From assembly GCA_016200135.1 (NCBI GenBank), contig JACQFI010000003.1, positions 62,001 to 126,000 on the forward strand: DNA of 64,000 bases. Direction: 5' to 3'. The notes below the pieces were generated by a model that was not told the origin of the DNA, did not search any database, and saw only the letters and a program-made list of their open reading frames with translations. The DNA is from Planctomycetota bacterium (GTDB lineage Bacteria > Planctomycetota > SZUA-567 > H5-PLA8). The translations under genes and the position numbers were made by a program. Below, piece by piece: positions 49,623 through 58,920 of the stretch; positions within the stretch are counted from its first letter, which is position 1, and the number at the start of each line of letters is the position of its first letter.

Positions 49623-50252
49623 ATGGGTCGATACACGGGTCCCAAATGCCGGCTCTGCCGGCGCGAAGGCATGAAGTTGTTCTTGAAGGGCACGCGCTGC
49701 GAGAGCGAGAAGTGCGCGATCGCGCGCCGCGACTATCCCCCGGGCCAGGTCTCGATGCGCCGCGGCAAGCCGTCGGCGTTCGGCGAGGGCCTGCGCGAGA
49801 AGCAGAAGGTCAAGCGCTTCTACGGCGTGCTGGAAAAACAGTTCCGGCGCTACTTCGCGGAAGCCAGCCACAGCAAGGGCAACACGGGCGAGACGCTGCT
49901 GCAGATCTTCGAGCGCCGCCTGGACAACGTGATCTGCAAGATGGGCTGGGCGCAGTCGCGCGCGGAGGCCCGGCAGTTGATCTGCCACGGGCACATCAAC
50001 GTGAACAGCAAGCGCGTGAACGTGCCCAGTTTCCAGCTCAAGATCAACGACGAAGTGGCCGCGCGCGTGGACGCCAAGACGCAGAAGTTCGTGCGCATGC
50101 GGCTCGAAGAGACCAAGGGCCGCCAGTGCCCCTCCTGGATTCAGGCCGAAGGCGGCGACAAGGTCCTGGGCAAGGTGGTCGCGCTGCCCACGCGCGAAGA
50201 TGTCTCCATCCCCGTCCAGGAACAACTCATCGTCGAACTGCTCTCGAAGTAA
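49623..50252 (+). CDS. rpsD: 30S ribosomal protein S4
   Basis: S4 nucleates 16S rRNA folding and in many bacteria represses its own operon. The 209-residue product has four cysteines, Cys9, Cys12, Cys26 and Cys31, as a zinc site (C+ form). The S4 RNA-binding domain (RLDNVICKMGWAQSRAEARQLICHGHINVNSKRVNVPSF) follows. The next gap (50253-50453) carries a TCCCGC-GCGA-GCGGGA hairpin at about 50270 before rpoA. Confidence 0.97.
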   Translation: MGRYTGPKCRLCRREGMKLFLKGTRCESEKCAIARRDYPPGQVSMRRGKPSAFGEGLREKQKVKRFYGVLEKQFRRYFAEASHSKGNTGETLLQIFERRLDNVICKMGWAQSRAEARQLICHGHINVNSKRVNVPSFQLKINDEVAARVDAKTQKFVRMRLEETKGRQCPSWIQAEGGDKVLGKVVALPTREDVSIPVQEQLIVELLSK

Positions 50253-50453
50253 CGCACGCATTCCCGCGCGAGCGGGAGATCGGGTCGGGATCGTCCGGAA
50301 GGATTCCGCGGGCCGCCTGGGGGCGGTGTAGGGTCCGTCCGGCGAAGGAAACGCGGAGCTTCAACCTCCACACGGACGCGCGGCGGCTCTTCCCGCTCTC
50401 GCATGTCCCGAAGCTGCGCGTCATCAGGCCAGGGAAGTTGGCGAGGAAAATCC

Positions 50454-51509
50454 ATGCGCATTCGTTGGCGAGGCTTTGAGCTTCCCACCCAGGTCCAGTT
50501 GGATCCCAAGTCGGCCAATGAGCGGTACGGCAAGTTCATGGTCGAACCGTTCGAACGCGGCTACGGCGTCACCGTCGGCAACTCGCTGCGGCGCGTGCTG
50601 CTTTCGAGCCTGGAAGGCGGCGCGATCACTTCGGTGCGCGTCACCGTCACGGGCAAGGGCGAGGAAGGCAAGCCCAAGACCACGACCGTCAGCCACGAGT
50701 TCACCGCGATCCCCGGCCTCTTCGAGGACGTGACGGACCTGGTGCTCAACATCAAGGATCTGCGCCTCAAGCTACACACCGAGGAGCCCATCACGCTTAA
50801 GCTCGACAAGTCGGGCAAGGGTCAGGTCACCGGCGGCGATATCCAGCGCGACGAGCGCTTCGAGATCGTCAATCCCGAGCACGTCCTCTGCACGCTCACC
50901 GACGACGTGGCCCTCTCGCTCCAGTTCACGGCGCATAAAGGCCGCGGTTACCGGACGGCGGAAGAGAACATCAACCCCGAGGCCGGCGCCGGCACGATCC
51001 CGGTGGACGCGGTCTTCTCGCCCGTGCGCCGCGTGCGCTACCGGGTGGAGAACACCCGCGTCGGCCAGCAGACCGACTTCGACAAACTGGTGCTCGAGAT
51101 CTGGACCGACGGCACGATCACGCCGGAGATGGCGCTGGTCGAGTCTTCCACGATCCTGCGCAAGCACTTCAATCCGTTCGTGAAGTACTTCGAGCTCGGC
51201 AAGCAGCTCGAGACCACCGGCGTCATGGCCGCGGCGCAACTCGAAGCCGGCGAAGACGCGCAGGTGCGCGAGCTCCGCGAGAAGCTCAAGCTGCCCGTCA
51301 GCGTGCTCGATCCGTCGGCGCGCGCGGAGAACTGCCTGGCCGCCGCGAACATCCAGACGCTCAGCGACCTGGTGCGGCTCAACGAGGGCGAGATTCTCAA
51401 GATCAAGAACTTCGGCAAGACCTCGCTCAAGGAAATCAAGAAAAAGCTCAGCGATATGGGCCTTACGCTGGGCATGGAAGTTCCGGAAGAAGCTAAGGCC
51501 GCGACGTAA
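50454..51509 (+). CDS. rpoA: DNA-directed RNA polymerase subunit alpha
   Basis: Alpha dimerises to start RNA polymerase assembly, and its C-terminal domain contacts UP elements and activators. The ATG at 50454 has GAGG upstream and gives 351 residues, slightly above the usual 315-340. N-terminal assembly motifs include FMVEPFERGYGVTVGNSLRRVLLSSLEG and TAHKGRGYRTAEEN. The C-terminal domain has SARAENCLAAANIQTLSDLVRLNEGEILKIKNFGKTSLKEIKKKL. Confidence 0.98.
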   Translation: MRIRWRGFELPTQVQLDPKSANERYGKFMVEPFERGYGVTVGNSLRRVLLSSLEGGAITSVRVTVTGKGEEGKPKTTTVSHEFTAIPGLFEDVTDLVLNIKDLRLKLHTEEPITLKLDKSGKGQVTGGDIQRDERFEIVNPEHVLCTLTDDVALSLQFTAHKGRGYRTAEENINPEAGAGTIPVDAVFSPVRRVRYRVENTRVGQQTDFDKLVLEIWTDGTITPEMALVESSTILRKHFNPFVKYFELGKQLETTGVMAAAQLEAGEDAQVRELREKLKLPVSVLDPSARAENCLAAANIQTLSDLVRLNEGEILKIKNFGKTSLKEIKKKLSDMGLTLGMEVPEEAKAAT

Positions 51510-51554
51510 GGCGAACGGTTTTTGCCTTACCGACTTCTGTAGAGTGAGGAGCCC

Positions 51555-52079
51555 ATGCGTCATCGAAGCGCGTCCCATAATTTCGGCCGTCATCCGGACC
51601 ATCGCCGCGCGATGCTGCGCAACATGGTCATGAATCTCTTCGAGCACGGCCGCATCCGCACGACCATCCAGAAGGCCAAGGCCGCCCGGCCGCTCGCCGA
51701 GCGGATCATCACCTACGGGAAGAAGGGCACGCTGCACCACCGGCGGCTCGCAACCGAGGTGCTGGGTTCCACGGTGGCCGCGAAGGTCGCGGTGAAGAAG
51801 GTGTTCGAGGAATTAAGCAAGCGCTTCGCCGAACGCAACGGCGGGTACACCCGCATCCTGCGCTTGCCCCGGACGATCCGGCAGGCAAAGGTGGACCTCC
51901 CGCGCGGCCAAGGCGCGAACCGCTCCAAGTTCTACGGCACCCGCCTGGGCGACGACGCCACGCTGGTGCTCTGGGAACTCTGCGAGGCCGAGATCCGCAA
52001 GAAGGAAGCGGCCAAGAAGAAGACCCGGCAGCGCAAGCCCAAGGCCGAAGCCGCAGCGGGCGAAGCCAAGCAAGGCTGA
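51555..52079 (+). CDS. rplQ: 50S ribosomal protein L17
   Basis: L17 lies near the peptide exit of the large subunit. The 174-residue protein begins MRHRSASHNFGRHPDHRRAMLRNMVMNLFEHGRIRTT and keeps the L17 core through GYTRILRL. The last 40 or so residues are a Lys/Ala-rich tail, longer than in most bacteria. It is the last gene of the operon, followed by a strong terminator. Confidence 0.97.
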   Translation: MRHRSASHNFGRHPDHRRAMLRNMVMNLFEHGRIRTTIQKAKAARPLAERIITYGKKGTLHHRRLATEVLGSTVAAKVAVKKVFEELSKRFAERNGGYTRILRLPRTIRQAKVDLPRGQGANRSKFYGTRLGDDATLVLWELCEAEIRKKEAAKKKTRQRKPKAEAAAGEAKQG

Positions 52080-52097
52080 GTTGGATAACGTAATCGA

Positions 52098-52132
52098 CAA
52101 AAAAAGCGGACCCTTTGGGGTCCGTTTTTTAT
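52098..52132 (+). terminator. Rho-independent terminator after rplQ
   Basis: A seven-bp stem CGGACCC (52107-52113) / GGGTCCG (52118-52124) with a four-base loop is followed by six T's. Seven A's precede it, so it can also act on the minus strand. It closes the ribosomal operon. Confidence 0.95.
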
Positions 52133-52227
52133 TATCTATATGGGTTTAGGCGGAACCTTGGGGATTCGCCAAACGTCTTATATACATCCGGCCTTGTCGA
52201 GGTAGGGATCGCTGCGGAGGTACACCC

Positions 52228-52917
52228 ATGCGCCTGCTGGCTTCTTTCATGATCCTGGGTTTTGCGCTTTCAGGGGCGTGTGCTCATGCCGCCGCTGCTG
52301 CGGGCAACAAGTCGCTTGCCGTACCCAAAGGCTGGCCCAACGATGCGACCGTGAAACCCGCCGAGCAATTCAAGAAGATCACCGGGGCTGACGGGAAACT
52401 TGGCCTGGTTTATGTGTTTGCGGCGAGCATCGACGGTTCGGACAAGGACGCCGTAAAGCGGGTGGACGACTTCAACGACTTCGTGAAGAAAGTGATCGCC
52501 GACAAGGACACGATTAAGTTCATGGAATCGAACTTCGTGGTCTTCGCGATCAGGGCCAACGACAAGAGTATGGGCGGACGCAACGTCACGGTGAAAGAGG
52601 CCGGCATCGCGATCATCAATACGGACGGCCAGAAGCTATCCCTGCTCGAAACGCCGCTCGACAGCGCGGTGACGTTCCGCAACATGCTGATGCAGGCCGC
52701 GGCCGACGCCGCCAAGCAGCGCACGGCCAAGGCCGCGGAGAAGGCGAAGGAAGAGGCGCAGCGCAAGAAAGAAGAAGAGGAAGCGAAGAAGCGCGAGAAA
52801 GAGAAGGAACAGTCCGGAAAGGTTCCCGGCTTGGACGATTCGGGTAAGACCGCTGCCAAGAAGACCGAGTCCAAGACAGGCACGAAGACCGGCGCGGGCG
52901 CCGTCACCGACGAGTGA
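52228..52917 (+). CDS. Exported protein with Lys/Glu coiled-coil tail, unknown function
   Basis: The 229-residue protein has a signal peptide (MRLLASFMILGFALSGACAHA). A domain of about 130 residues follows (LAVPKGWPNDATVKPAEQFKKI... FVVFAIRANDKSMGGRNVTVKEAGIAIINTDGQKLSLLETPL), whose strand/helix pattern suggests a thioredoxin-like fold but without a CxxC pair. A charged coiled-coil (about 150-195, QRTAKAAEKAKEEAQRKK-type) and a Lys/Thr/Gly tail follow. The family is not recognised. It stands alone after the ribosomal terminator. Confidence 0.7.
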   Translation: MRLLASFMILGFALSGACAHAAAAAGNKSLAVPKGWPNDATVKPAEQFKKITGADGKLGLVYVFAASIDGSDKDAVKRVDDFNDFVKKVIADKDTIKFMESNFVVFAIRANDKSMGGRNVTVKEAGIAIINTDGQKLSLLETPLDSAVTFRNMLMQAAADAAKQRTAKAAEKAKEEAQRKKEEEEAKKREKEKEQSGKVPGLDDSGKTAAKKTESKTGTKTGAGAVTDE

Positions 52918-52932
52918 CTTGGCCGCAGGGCG

Positions 52933-54783
52933 TTAGGGCTTTTTTTCTGCCACGGGCGTCGAGCCCGGTTCCGGCGGCTTGTTCAAGAGTACAACGATAT
53001 GCTGGTTGCGCGTGACCACCGTCGTGCCCGGCGGGGCCTGGTCCTTCATCCAGATCTGAAAGTAGCGCTTGTGGACGAAGACCATGAGCTTGCCGGGCGG
53101 CTCGCAGTTCAGCGTTTCCCGCACCACATCCTCAAAGGTTTCCTGCTTGGCGGCGTCGGGCCGGCGGGCCTCGCGCACCGGTCGGTCGAGGTAATAGACG
53201 AGACTCTCTTCCTGGCAGCCCATCGACATGCAACGGTTCACGGTCTTGGAAAGGTCCAGCACCTGCAGCGCCAGGCGCTTGTTGGTCCGGCCGTAAAGCG
53301 CGTCGATGGAGAGGGGCAGGGCGAGTCCGATGGATAGCGTGACGAAGGCCGCCAGGCTTGCGTAGGCGATCCAAGCCCTGCGCAGTCCGCAGGCGAGGCT
53401 CCAGGGAATGGCCGTGACGGTCGCGAGCGCCGCGGCCAGCACGAGCGGCGGCAGATGCATGTCTTCGAGGGTTCCCGCGATATCTTTGGGAAGTGCGATC
53501 ACCCCCGAGACGCCGATGGCAATGGCCGCGCCGAATACGCAGGCGATGGCAATCGAGGCCACGCGCCAGGGCCGGCCGACGGGTTCCGTTGCGCTGCGCA
53601 ACCGCATGAGAAGGCGGGCGGTCAGCAGCGCCGCGGCGGGGAAGGCCGGCAGGACGTACGTCGCGAGTTTGGCCGCGGGCACGCTGAAGAAGATCAACAC
53701 GCCCAGCACCCACGCGGCCAGGAACGGGTCCGCCACCGCACGAACCGCCTGCGGATCGGGTTCGGCGCCTTCCGCCGCCGGCGCCAAAGGCAACGCTTGC
53801 TGCACGCGGCGGCAGGCGATTCCTATGGAGGAGATCAGCACGACCGACCAGGGAAAGAAGACCGCCGGGAAGTTGATCAGGTAGTAATAGATGGGCTCTT
53901 TGTGAACCTGTCCGGTCAGGCGTCCGACGACCTCGAACAGGACCAGGTTCTTGAAGCGCTCGATTCCGAGCACTTGGCAGAGCACGGCGTACCACCAGAC
54001 GGACAAGGCCAGGGCCAGCGTGAGCGCCGCGGGCCACCGGCCGCGTTGCAGGTAGGCGCGTATCCCGCCGCGGCAAAAGAAGAAAACGAACAAGCCCGGG
54101 ACGACGGCCACGAGCACTGCGGCCGTGCCCTTGGCCATGAAGGCCAAGCCCGCGAAAAGGCCCGCGATCACCAGGGAGCGGTCGAAGGGAAGGCGGGTAG
54201 GAACGACGCCTCCCCGTGCCGATGGGTCATTCGGAGGCATAGAGCGGCGAATCCATGGCCACTGGCCCGTGATCCCCAGCAGAATGCAGAAGAGCCCCGC
54301 GCTCAGCAGCGTCGAGAAGGTCTGGTCGATCACGCAGCCGCGGCAGATGGCGAAGAAGAGCGGCGAGGTGCAAAGGATCAGGCCGGCGAGCAAGCCGGTG
54401 GCTTCGCCGTAGAGTTTCCAGCCCACCCAGACCGTAATCACGAGCATGCAGAAGCCCATTACGATCGAGGGCAGCCGCGCGCTCACTTCGGAAGATCCGC
54501 CGCAGACGAGGTCGCTCACCGCGACCAGCCAGTAAAAGAGAGGCGGCTTATTGACGCGCGGTTCGCCGTTGAATTCCGGGATCAGCCAGGAATGGCCTTT
54601 GGCCATGAGCTTTCCGGCGTAGGCATAGCGCGGTTCGTCAGGATCAAGGAGCGGTACGTCCGAGAGGCAGTAGGTTGCGAGAAACGAGTAGAGTGACAGG
54701 AGCCCGGCAATGGCCGCGGCCCGGGCGCGCGGCGACCAGGCTCCGGAGGGTTGAAGGACTTGGGATGGCGCCGGATCGGGCAT
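52933..54783 (-). CDS. GT39/ArnT-like polyprenyl-phosphate glycosyltransferase
   Basis: The 616-residue integral membrane protein has about 12 hydrophobic segments. The first periplasmic loop carries DPDEPRYA (47-54), where the acidic pair is the metal/catalytic motif of GT39/GT83 enzymes. KPPLFYWLVA follows in the next loop. Such proteins move a sugar from a polyprenyl-phosphate donor to lipid A, protein or another acceptor on the outer face of the inner membrane. The acceptor is unknown. A soluble C-terminal domain of about 120 residues follows. It is a single gene, convergent with the preceding exported protein. Confidence 0.9.
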   Translation of the reverse strand: MPDPAPSQVLQPSGAWSPRARAAAIAGLLSLYSFLATYCLSDVPLLDPDEPRYAYAGKLMAKGHSWLIPEFNGEPRVNKPPLFYWLVAVSDLVCGGSSEVSARLPSIVMGFCMLVITVWVGWKLYGEATGLLAGLILCTSPLFFAICRGCVIDQTFSTLLSAGLFCILLGITGQWPWIRRSMPPNDPSARGGVVPTRLPFDRSLVIAGLFAGLAFMAKGTAAVLVAVVPGLFVFFFCRGGIRAYLQRGRWPAALTLALALSVWWYAVLCQVLGIERFKNLVLFEVVGRLTGQVHKEPIYYYLINFPAVFFPWSVVLISSIGIACRRVQQALPLAPAAEGAEPDPQAVRAVADPFLAAWVLGVLIFFSVPAAKLATYVLPAFPAAALLTARLLMRLRSATEPVGRPWRVASIAIACVFGAAIAIGVSGVIALPKDIAGTLEDMHLPPLVLAAALATVTAIPWSLACGLRRAWIAYASLAAFVTLSIGLALPLSIDALYGRTNKRLALQVLDLSKTVNRCMSMGCQEESLVYYLDRPVREARRPDAAKQETFEDVVRETLNCEPPGKLMVFVHKRYFQIWMKDQAPPGTTVVTRNQHIVVLLNKPPEPGSTPVAEKKP

Positions 54784-54839
54784 CGCTGGGTCAGGCTCGA
54801 GAGGGGGTTTGGAGAAGGACGCCGGAAGGCCCGGGGCCT

Positions 54840-55079
54840 TCAGGTATTGCGCGCGATCCCGGGAGGCGCTGAAGGTCCGCCTTTGTTCCAGGTGCCGACG
54901 AACGAGCCGTCGAGCGCCAGCTTGATCGATTTATGGTCCGCCTGCGAGTGCAGGACGATCTCGCGCACGCCTTCCAAGCTGGAAGTCAGCTTGCCAACCA
55001 TGGCCGCCGAACGCTGGCGGGCGTCGAGGTCGTCGCGGGCTTCCAAGTCCACGAGAATCTTGAGCACGTAACTGGGCAT
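54840..55079 (-). CDS. Small conserved-looking hypothetical protein
   Basis: A 79-residue product (MPSYVLKILVDLEARDDLDARQRSAAM... EIVLHSQADHKSIKLALDGSFVGTWNKGG). An AGGAGG lies about 10 bases before the ATG. The alternating beta/alpha pattern resembles a small ferredoxin-like fold. No motif identifies it. It lies 56 bp upstream of the glycosyltransferase gene on the same strand and may share its transcript. Confidence 0.6.
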   Translation of the reverse strand: MPSYVLKILVDLEARDDLDARQRSAAMVGKLTSSLEGVREIVLHSQADHKSIKLALDGSFVGTWNKGGPSAPPGIARNT

Positions 55080-55324
55080 GTGGTAACGGCCTCCTGGATG
55101 GTTCGTTTGGACTTAGCTTGATAGCCGAAGCGTGCCGCAACGGCAACCGAAGCCGGGCGCGGCGTCGGATTTGCGTAGAGGCTCCAGTTGAGCACGTAGG
55201 CGCCGCGTATTTCGCCACTTGCATGGGCTTGCAGGAAAATGCCGGGTGGGTTAACGTCGTAGGTGCCCTTTAGCGGTGAAATCAGAAGGCCATGTGAGCC
55301 AAGAAGTTGGACGAAGGGATTGTT

Positions 55325-55723
55325 ATGGCGGCAGGCAGCGGATCGGAACGGCGCAGATTTACACGCGTCAGTGTCGATCTGCCGGTGCAGTATAAGTTTA
55401 CGTCGCTCGATCCCCGCAAGCCGGTGGCTCCGGACGTGCATACGGGCTTCACACGCAACATCTCCCAAGGCGGGCTGCTCCTGATCGGCCGCATCCCGAA
55501 CCTGGACTGGATCAGCCCGCTGCTCATGAGCCGCATTGTCGTGGGCATCACCCTGGAGTTGTCCGCCGATAAGAGCGACACGGTGAAGTCGCTCTGCCGT
55601 GCGGCTTGGCTGGAGACGGTGGAGGAGAAGTCGCAGCGGGCGGCCTTCGGGCTGATCTTCAGCGAGATCTCCCGTGTAGATCAGGAGAAGGTGCTGCAGT
55701 TCGTGATGAAGAGCCAGACCTGA
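55325..55723 (+). CDS. PilZ-domain (c-di-GMP receptor) protein
   Basis: The ATG at 55325 gives 132 residues. The c-di-GMP-binding pattern is seen as the Arg-rich ERRRFTRVSVDLPVQY near the start and RNISQGGLLLIG later (RxxxR plus [DN]xSxxG). This is a single-domain PilZ protein that probably couples c-di-GMP level to a target such as motility or polysaccharide. No cyclase or phosphodiesterase gene is adjacent. Confidence 0.85.
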   Translation: MAAGSGSERRRFTRVSVDLPVQYKFTSLDPRKPVAPDVHTGFTRNISQGGLLLIGRIPNLDWISPLLMSRIVVGITLELSADKSDTVKSLCRAAWLETVEEKSQRAAFGLIFSEISRVDQEKVLQFVMKSQT

Positions 55724-55864
55724 GCGTACGGGAATTTGGAAAACAGGGCCTATAATGGCCTTGCGCAACTCGAACCGATCAGGATAATCCACGGTTTCTG
55801 CAACCGATGATGTTGCTTTGAAGGTCGTGTCCACCGGGCGCCAGCGGCGCGGGGAAAGCGGTCG

Positions 55865-56614
55865 ATGCCCCTCTCCAGCAAGTACGGAATCATCTCCGAT
55901 ATTCACGCCAACCACACCGCCCTCAAGGTGGCGTTGGACTACCTGAGCATGGCCGGGGTGGACAAGGTCCTCTGCCTGGGCGACCTCGTGGGCTACGGGG
56001 CCGAGCCTTTCGAGTGCATCCAGGCGATCAAGGACAAGCCCAACGTCTACTGCATCGCGGGCAACCACGACCGGCAGGTGATCGGCGACAAGGATCCGCG
56101 GATGCGTAAGACCGCGACCAAGGTCCTGGAGTGGACCGCCGACAACATCAGCCCGTCGAACGCGCGGTACTTAAAGCAGCTCCCGCAGGGCCTGACGGTA
56201 GACGATACGTTCATCATGGTTCACGGCTCGCTGGTGGAGCGCGACGCGTACATCCTGACGCCGCAGGAGATCGCCAAGAACCTGCAGTGCATGATCAACG
56301 ACTTCGCGGGCCTTAAAATCTGCTTCTTCGGGCATACGCATATCCCGATGCTGATCGGGACCAAGGCCGTGATCGTGGACCTGCGCGAGACCAAGAGCTT
56401 CCAGCTCGACCGCAACGACATCTACCTGATTAATCCGGGCTCGGTGGGCCAGCCGCGCGACAAGTGCCCGCTGGCGAGCTTCGGCATCTTCGACGCCGAT
56501 CACTGGACGATGACGTTTATCCGCAAGCCTTACGACATCCCCAAGGCCCAGCGCGCCATCATCGACAACGGCCTCCCCGAGAAGTTCGCGCGCCGTCTGA
56601 GCGTGGGCGTGTAA
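55865..56614 (+). CDS. Calcineurin-like metallophosphoesterase (YfcE-type)
   Basis: The 249-residue enzyme has the full metal set of the family: SDIHANH (Asp12, His14), LGDLVGYG (Asp40), GNHD (Asn67, His68), MVHGS and FGHTHIP. It belongs to the YfcE/MJ0936-type phosphodiesterases that cleave small phosphodiesters in vitro; the natural substrate is unknown. It is cytoplasmic. It follows the PilZ gene by 141 bp in the same direction. Confidence 0.9.
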   Translation: MPLSSKYGIISDIHANHTALKVALDYLSMAGVDKVLCLGDLVGYGAEPFECIQAIKDKPNVYCIAGNHDRQVIGDKDPRMRKTATKVLEWTADNISPSNARYLKQLPQGLTVDDTFIMVHGSLVERDAYILTPQEIAKNLQCMINDFAGLKICFFGHTHIPMLIGTKAVIVDLRETKSFQLDRNDIYLINPGSVGQPRDKCPLASFGIFDADHWTMTFIRKPYDIPKAQRAIIDNGLPEKFARRLSVGV

Positions 56615-56652
56615 CCAAATTTTTGCCATGAAATACGGCAGGAGTTGACGCC

Positions 56653-57432
56653 GTGGCATTGCATTTTTTATTTCCTGCGCATCCTCTTCGGCGTGGCATA
56701 CCCGATCCAACATTCGCCGAGCAAATGGAAGCCATTTGCAAGAAGGGCTTTTCTGCCTCCCTTCTTTATGATCCAACCATAAAAGGCGGAGCACCCCTAA
56801 GCGGTGTTCCTGCTGAAAGCCAGGTTATATACCGTGGATGGATGGTGAAGCCGGAAGAGTACGAAAACATTATCGGGGCCATTGAAAAATGCAGTGCACG
56901 CCCTTTCACTTCAAAAGCCGAGTACCTTTCCACGCACTACCTGCCAAACTGGTATCCTTTGTTGGCAGACCTAACGCCTGAGACGCGGATCTATCCTCCA
57001 AATGTCGATATCGTTTCCGAACTTAATTTACTGGGCTGGGGTTCGTTCTTTATCAAAGATTATGTGAAATCTTTGAAAGCACCTCCGGGAGCGATCGTCC
57101 AAAAGCCCGAGGACGCACCGGCTGTTTTGGCTGCAATGCTCGACTATAAAGGTGAAATCGAGGGCGGAGTTTGTGTGCGCAGGGTAGAGGATTTCGTCTC
57201 TGAATCAGAACGCCGCTATTTCATATTGAATGGCGTTCCCTTCGGCCGTAAGCCGATTCCAGATATTGTATGGGAGGCCACAAGTCGGCTAAGCAGAAAA
57301 TTTTACTCCATTGACGTTGTTACTCGGCGGGATGGCAAAATCCGAATTGTTGAGGTTGGTGACGGACAGGTTTCCGATTTGGTCGGCTGGTCCGTAGACG
57401 ACTTTGTGGAGATTTGGAAGTCTATTATTTGA
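56653..57432 (+). CDS. ATP-grasp protein, R2K clade (DUF4343-like)
   Basis: The 259-residue protein shows the ATP-grasp pattern of the R2K/DUF4343 group: FFIKDYVKSLK (Lys135, Lys139), then EIEGGVCVRRVEDF (Arg176, Arg177), ERRYFILNG and finally YSIDVVTRRDGKIRIVEVGDGQVSDL (Asp221, Glu234). ATP-grasp enzymes ligate a carboxylate to an amine or thiol. R2K members are mostly uncharacterised and occur in conflict- and modification-type contexts. The gene is distinctly more AT-rich than its neighbours and probably transferred. The start at 56653 lacks a strong ribosome site. Confidence 0.7.
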   Translation: MALHFLFPAHPLRRGIPDPTFAEQMEAICKKGFSASLLYDPTIKGGAPLSGVPAESQVIYRGWMVKPEEYENIIGAIEKCSARPFTSKAEYLSTHYLPNWYPLLADLTPETRIYPPNVDIVSELNLLGWGSFFIKDYVKSLKAPPGAIVQKPEDAPAVLAAMLDYKGEIEGGVCVRRVEDFVSESERRYFILNGVPFGRKPIPDIVWEATSRLSRKFYSIDVVTRRDGKIRIVEVGDGQVSDLVGWSVDDFVEIWKSII

Positions 57433-57478
57433 AAAGAGTAGCACATAATCGCGCGAACATTTAGATCGGCGGTGTGTC

Positions 57479-57901
57479 ATGCCCATTGAGTACACGATTG
57501 ACCATAAACGCCGGCTGGTACTTGCTTGCGGCCGGGGCGTCTTGACCGAGAAGGACTTTTTCGGGTACCAACGCGAAGTGTGGTCGCGGCCAGAGGTGGC
57601 GGGCTACGATGAACTCGTCGATATGAACGCCGTTGAGCGCATCGTGGACCCGACGCCGGAGCAGATCCAAGACCTTGCGCGGCTCTCGGCTTCGATGGAT
57701 GCGGGCGGCGCGTCGGCCAAGTTCGCCATCGTCGCTTCGAAAGATCTGGCGTACGGGCTGGGCAGGATGTACGAGATCTACCGCGGCCTGAACAAGCAGA
57801 GCACGAAGGACGTCGCGGTCTTCCGCACGCGGGAGGAAGCCTGCGCCTATTTAGGAATCGCGGACGGCCCGGCGGATGCGAAAGAGAGCCAGTCGGCTTA
57901 A
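57479..57901 (+). CDS. SpoIIAA-like (STAS-fold) protein
   Basis: The 140-residue protein reads as the SpoIIAA-like STAS fold: a first strand pair (IEYTIDHKRRLVLACGRGVLTEKDFFGYQREVWSRPEV), then YDELVDMNAVERI as the central strand, KFAIVASKDLAYGLGRMYEIYRGL and a last strand VAVFRTREEACAYLGI. The Ser/Thr phospho-site of classical antagonists is not obvious. A regulatory or lipid-binding role is possible. It follows the ATP-grasp gene by 46 bp. Confidence 0.65.
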   Translation: MPIEYTIDHKRRLVLACGRGVLTEKDFFGYQREVWSRPEVAGYDELVDMNAVERIVDPTPEQIQDLARLSASMDAGGASAKFAIVASKDLAYGLGRMYEIYRGLNKQSTKDVAVFRTREEACAYLGIADGPADAKESQSA

Positions 57902-57904
57902 CGG

Positions 57905-58267
57905 CTACTCTTCGTTCTCTTCGTTCTCCAAATCCTCGCGGATCTGGTCGATCTCCTTCTTCATCATCTCGTGGCGCAACTTGATGAGCGCGGTGCGGCC
58001 CTGGGGGGCCGCAGCGGCGCCTGATGCCTTATCGGAAGATTCGGACGCTTCTGCGCCGGCATGCTTGCTGTGCTTCTTCATGGAACTCCTGTCGTGTTCG
58101 GCCGGGGCCTCGGCTTTATCCTCGGTCTTCTTGGGGTCGGACTTGCGCGTGACGGTGGCGGCGCCGTGGCGTCCTGCTGCGGGAGGCGCCTTCTTGGCCT
58201 CGGGCGCGCTCTTCTTATGGGTGGCGGAGGCTTTTTTCTTGGCGGCGGATCGGGTTTTTACCGGCAC
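57905..58267 (-). CDS. Lys/Ala-rich basic protein, unknown
   Basis: A 120-residue protein whose first 55 residues are almost only Lys, Ala, Pro, Ser and Arg (MPVKTRSAAKKKASATHKKS onward), like eukaryotic-H1-type tails. The last 30 residues (ALIKLRHEMMKKEIDQIREDLENEENEE) are an acidic coiled helix. Nucleic-acid binding is plausible from composition only. It lies on the same strand as the next coiled-coil gene and HU. Confidence 0.6.
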   Translation of the reverse strand: MPVKTRSAAKKKASATHKKSAPEAKKAPPAAGRHGAATVTRKSDPKKTEDKAEAPAEHDRSSMKKHSKHAGAEASESSDKASGAAAAPQGRTALIKLRHEMMKKEIDQIREDLENEENEE

Positions 58268-58321
58268 GGTTTGCCTCTCTTCGCGGTCGGTTCGGGTTCA
58301 AGGTCGGTAAGCGGGACAGCG

Positions 58322-58795
58322 TCAGGTTTTGGGCGGACCGCCCGGCCGCTGCGTGCGGAAATCGTCGAAGGAATCGAATTTGCGCTTCGCCGCGCCAGGA
58401 ATCCCGCCGGCCGCGCTCGCCGCCGCACTCGGAGCGCCTGGGCGTTGCGGCATGGAAGCCCTCAAGCCCGGCGGAACGGCTTGGCCGCGGGTCTCGGCTT
58501 CCAGCGCCTGGAGTTGCAGTTTCATCACGTCGATGGCGGACTGCAGCGCCTCACGATTGGCGGTAAACTGCACCAAACTGGCGGCCTCGGCGGGAGGCTG
58601 AAGTTGTTGGAAGAGCGGGTGGATGGATTGCAGGTATTTCTGGCGTTCCACTTCCCACATGATCGTGCGGATGTATTTCTCGGTCTGCTTGAACTCTTCC
58701 TCGCGGAGCTCGATCTCCTGGCGCAGGATCTCAAGCTGCTCGAACTTGCTAAGCTGGACTTGGATCGGCGGCAGTCCCATGTCCTCTCCTTGCAT
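58322..58795 (-). CDS. Coiled-coil protein, unknown
   Basis: The 157-residue protein begins near MGLPPIQVQLSKFEQLEILR; the first ATG at 58795 adds five residues. Residues 15-110 form long charged helices. The C-terminal third is Pro/Ala/Gly-rich and ends in FDSFDDFRTQRPGGPPKT. No domain was recognised. It lies between the Lys-rich gene and HU on the same strand, with 125 bp to HU. Confidence 0.6.
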   Translation of the reverse strand: MQGEDMGLPPIQVQLSKFEQLEILRQEIELREEEFKQTEKYIRTIMWEVERQKYLQSIHPLFQQLQPPAEAASLVQFTANREALQSAIDVMKLQLQALEAETRGQAVPPGLRASMPQRPGAPSAAASAAGGIPGAAKRKFDSFDDFRTQRPGGPPKT

Positions 58796-58920
58796 TTGGT
58801 AAGACGTACGACTTGGGGCGTCTTACCACGGAATGAAGCCGCTCGCAACCCACAGCGGCCTGAAATCGGCGCTTTATAAAATTTGCAACTCGAACGTTTA
58901 CATGAGGTTCCGGATGCGGG

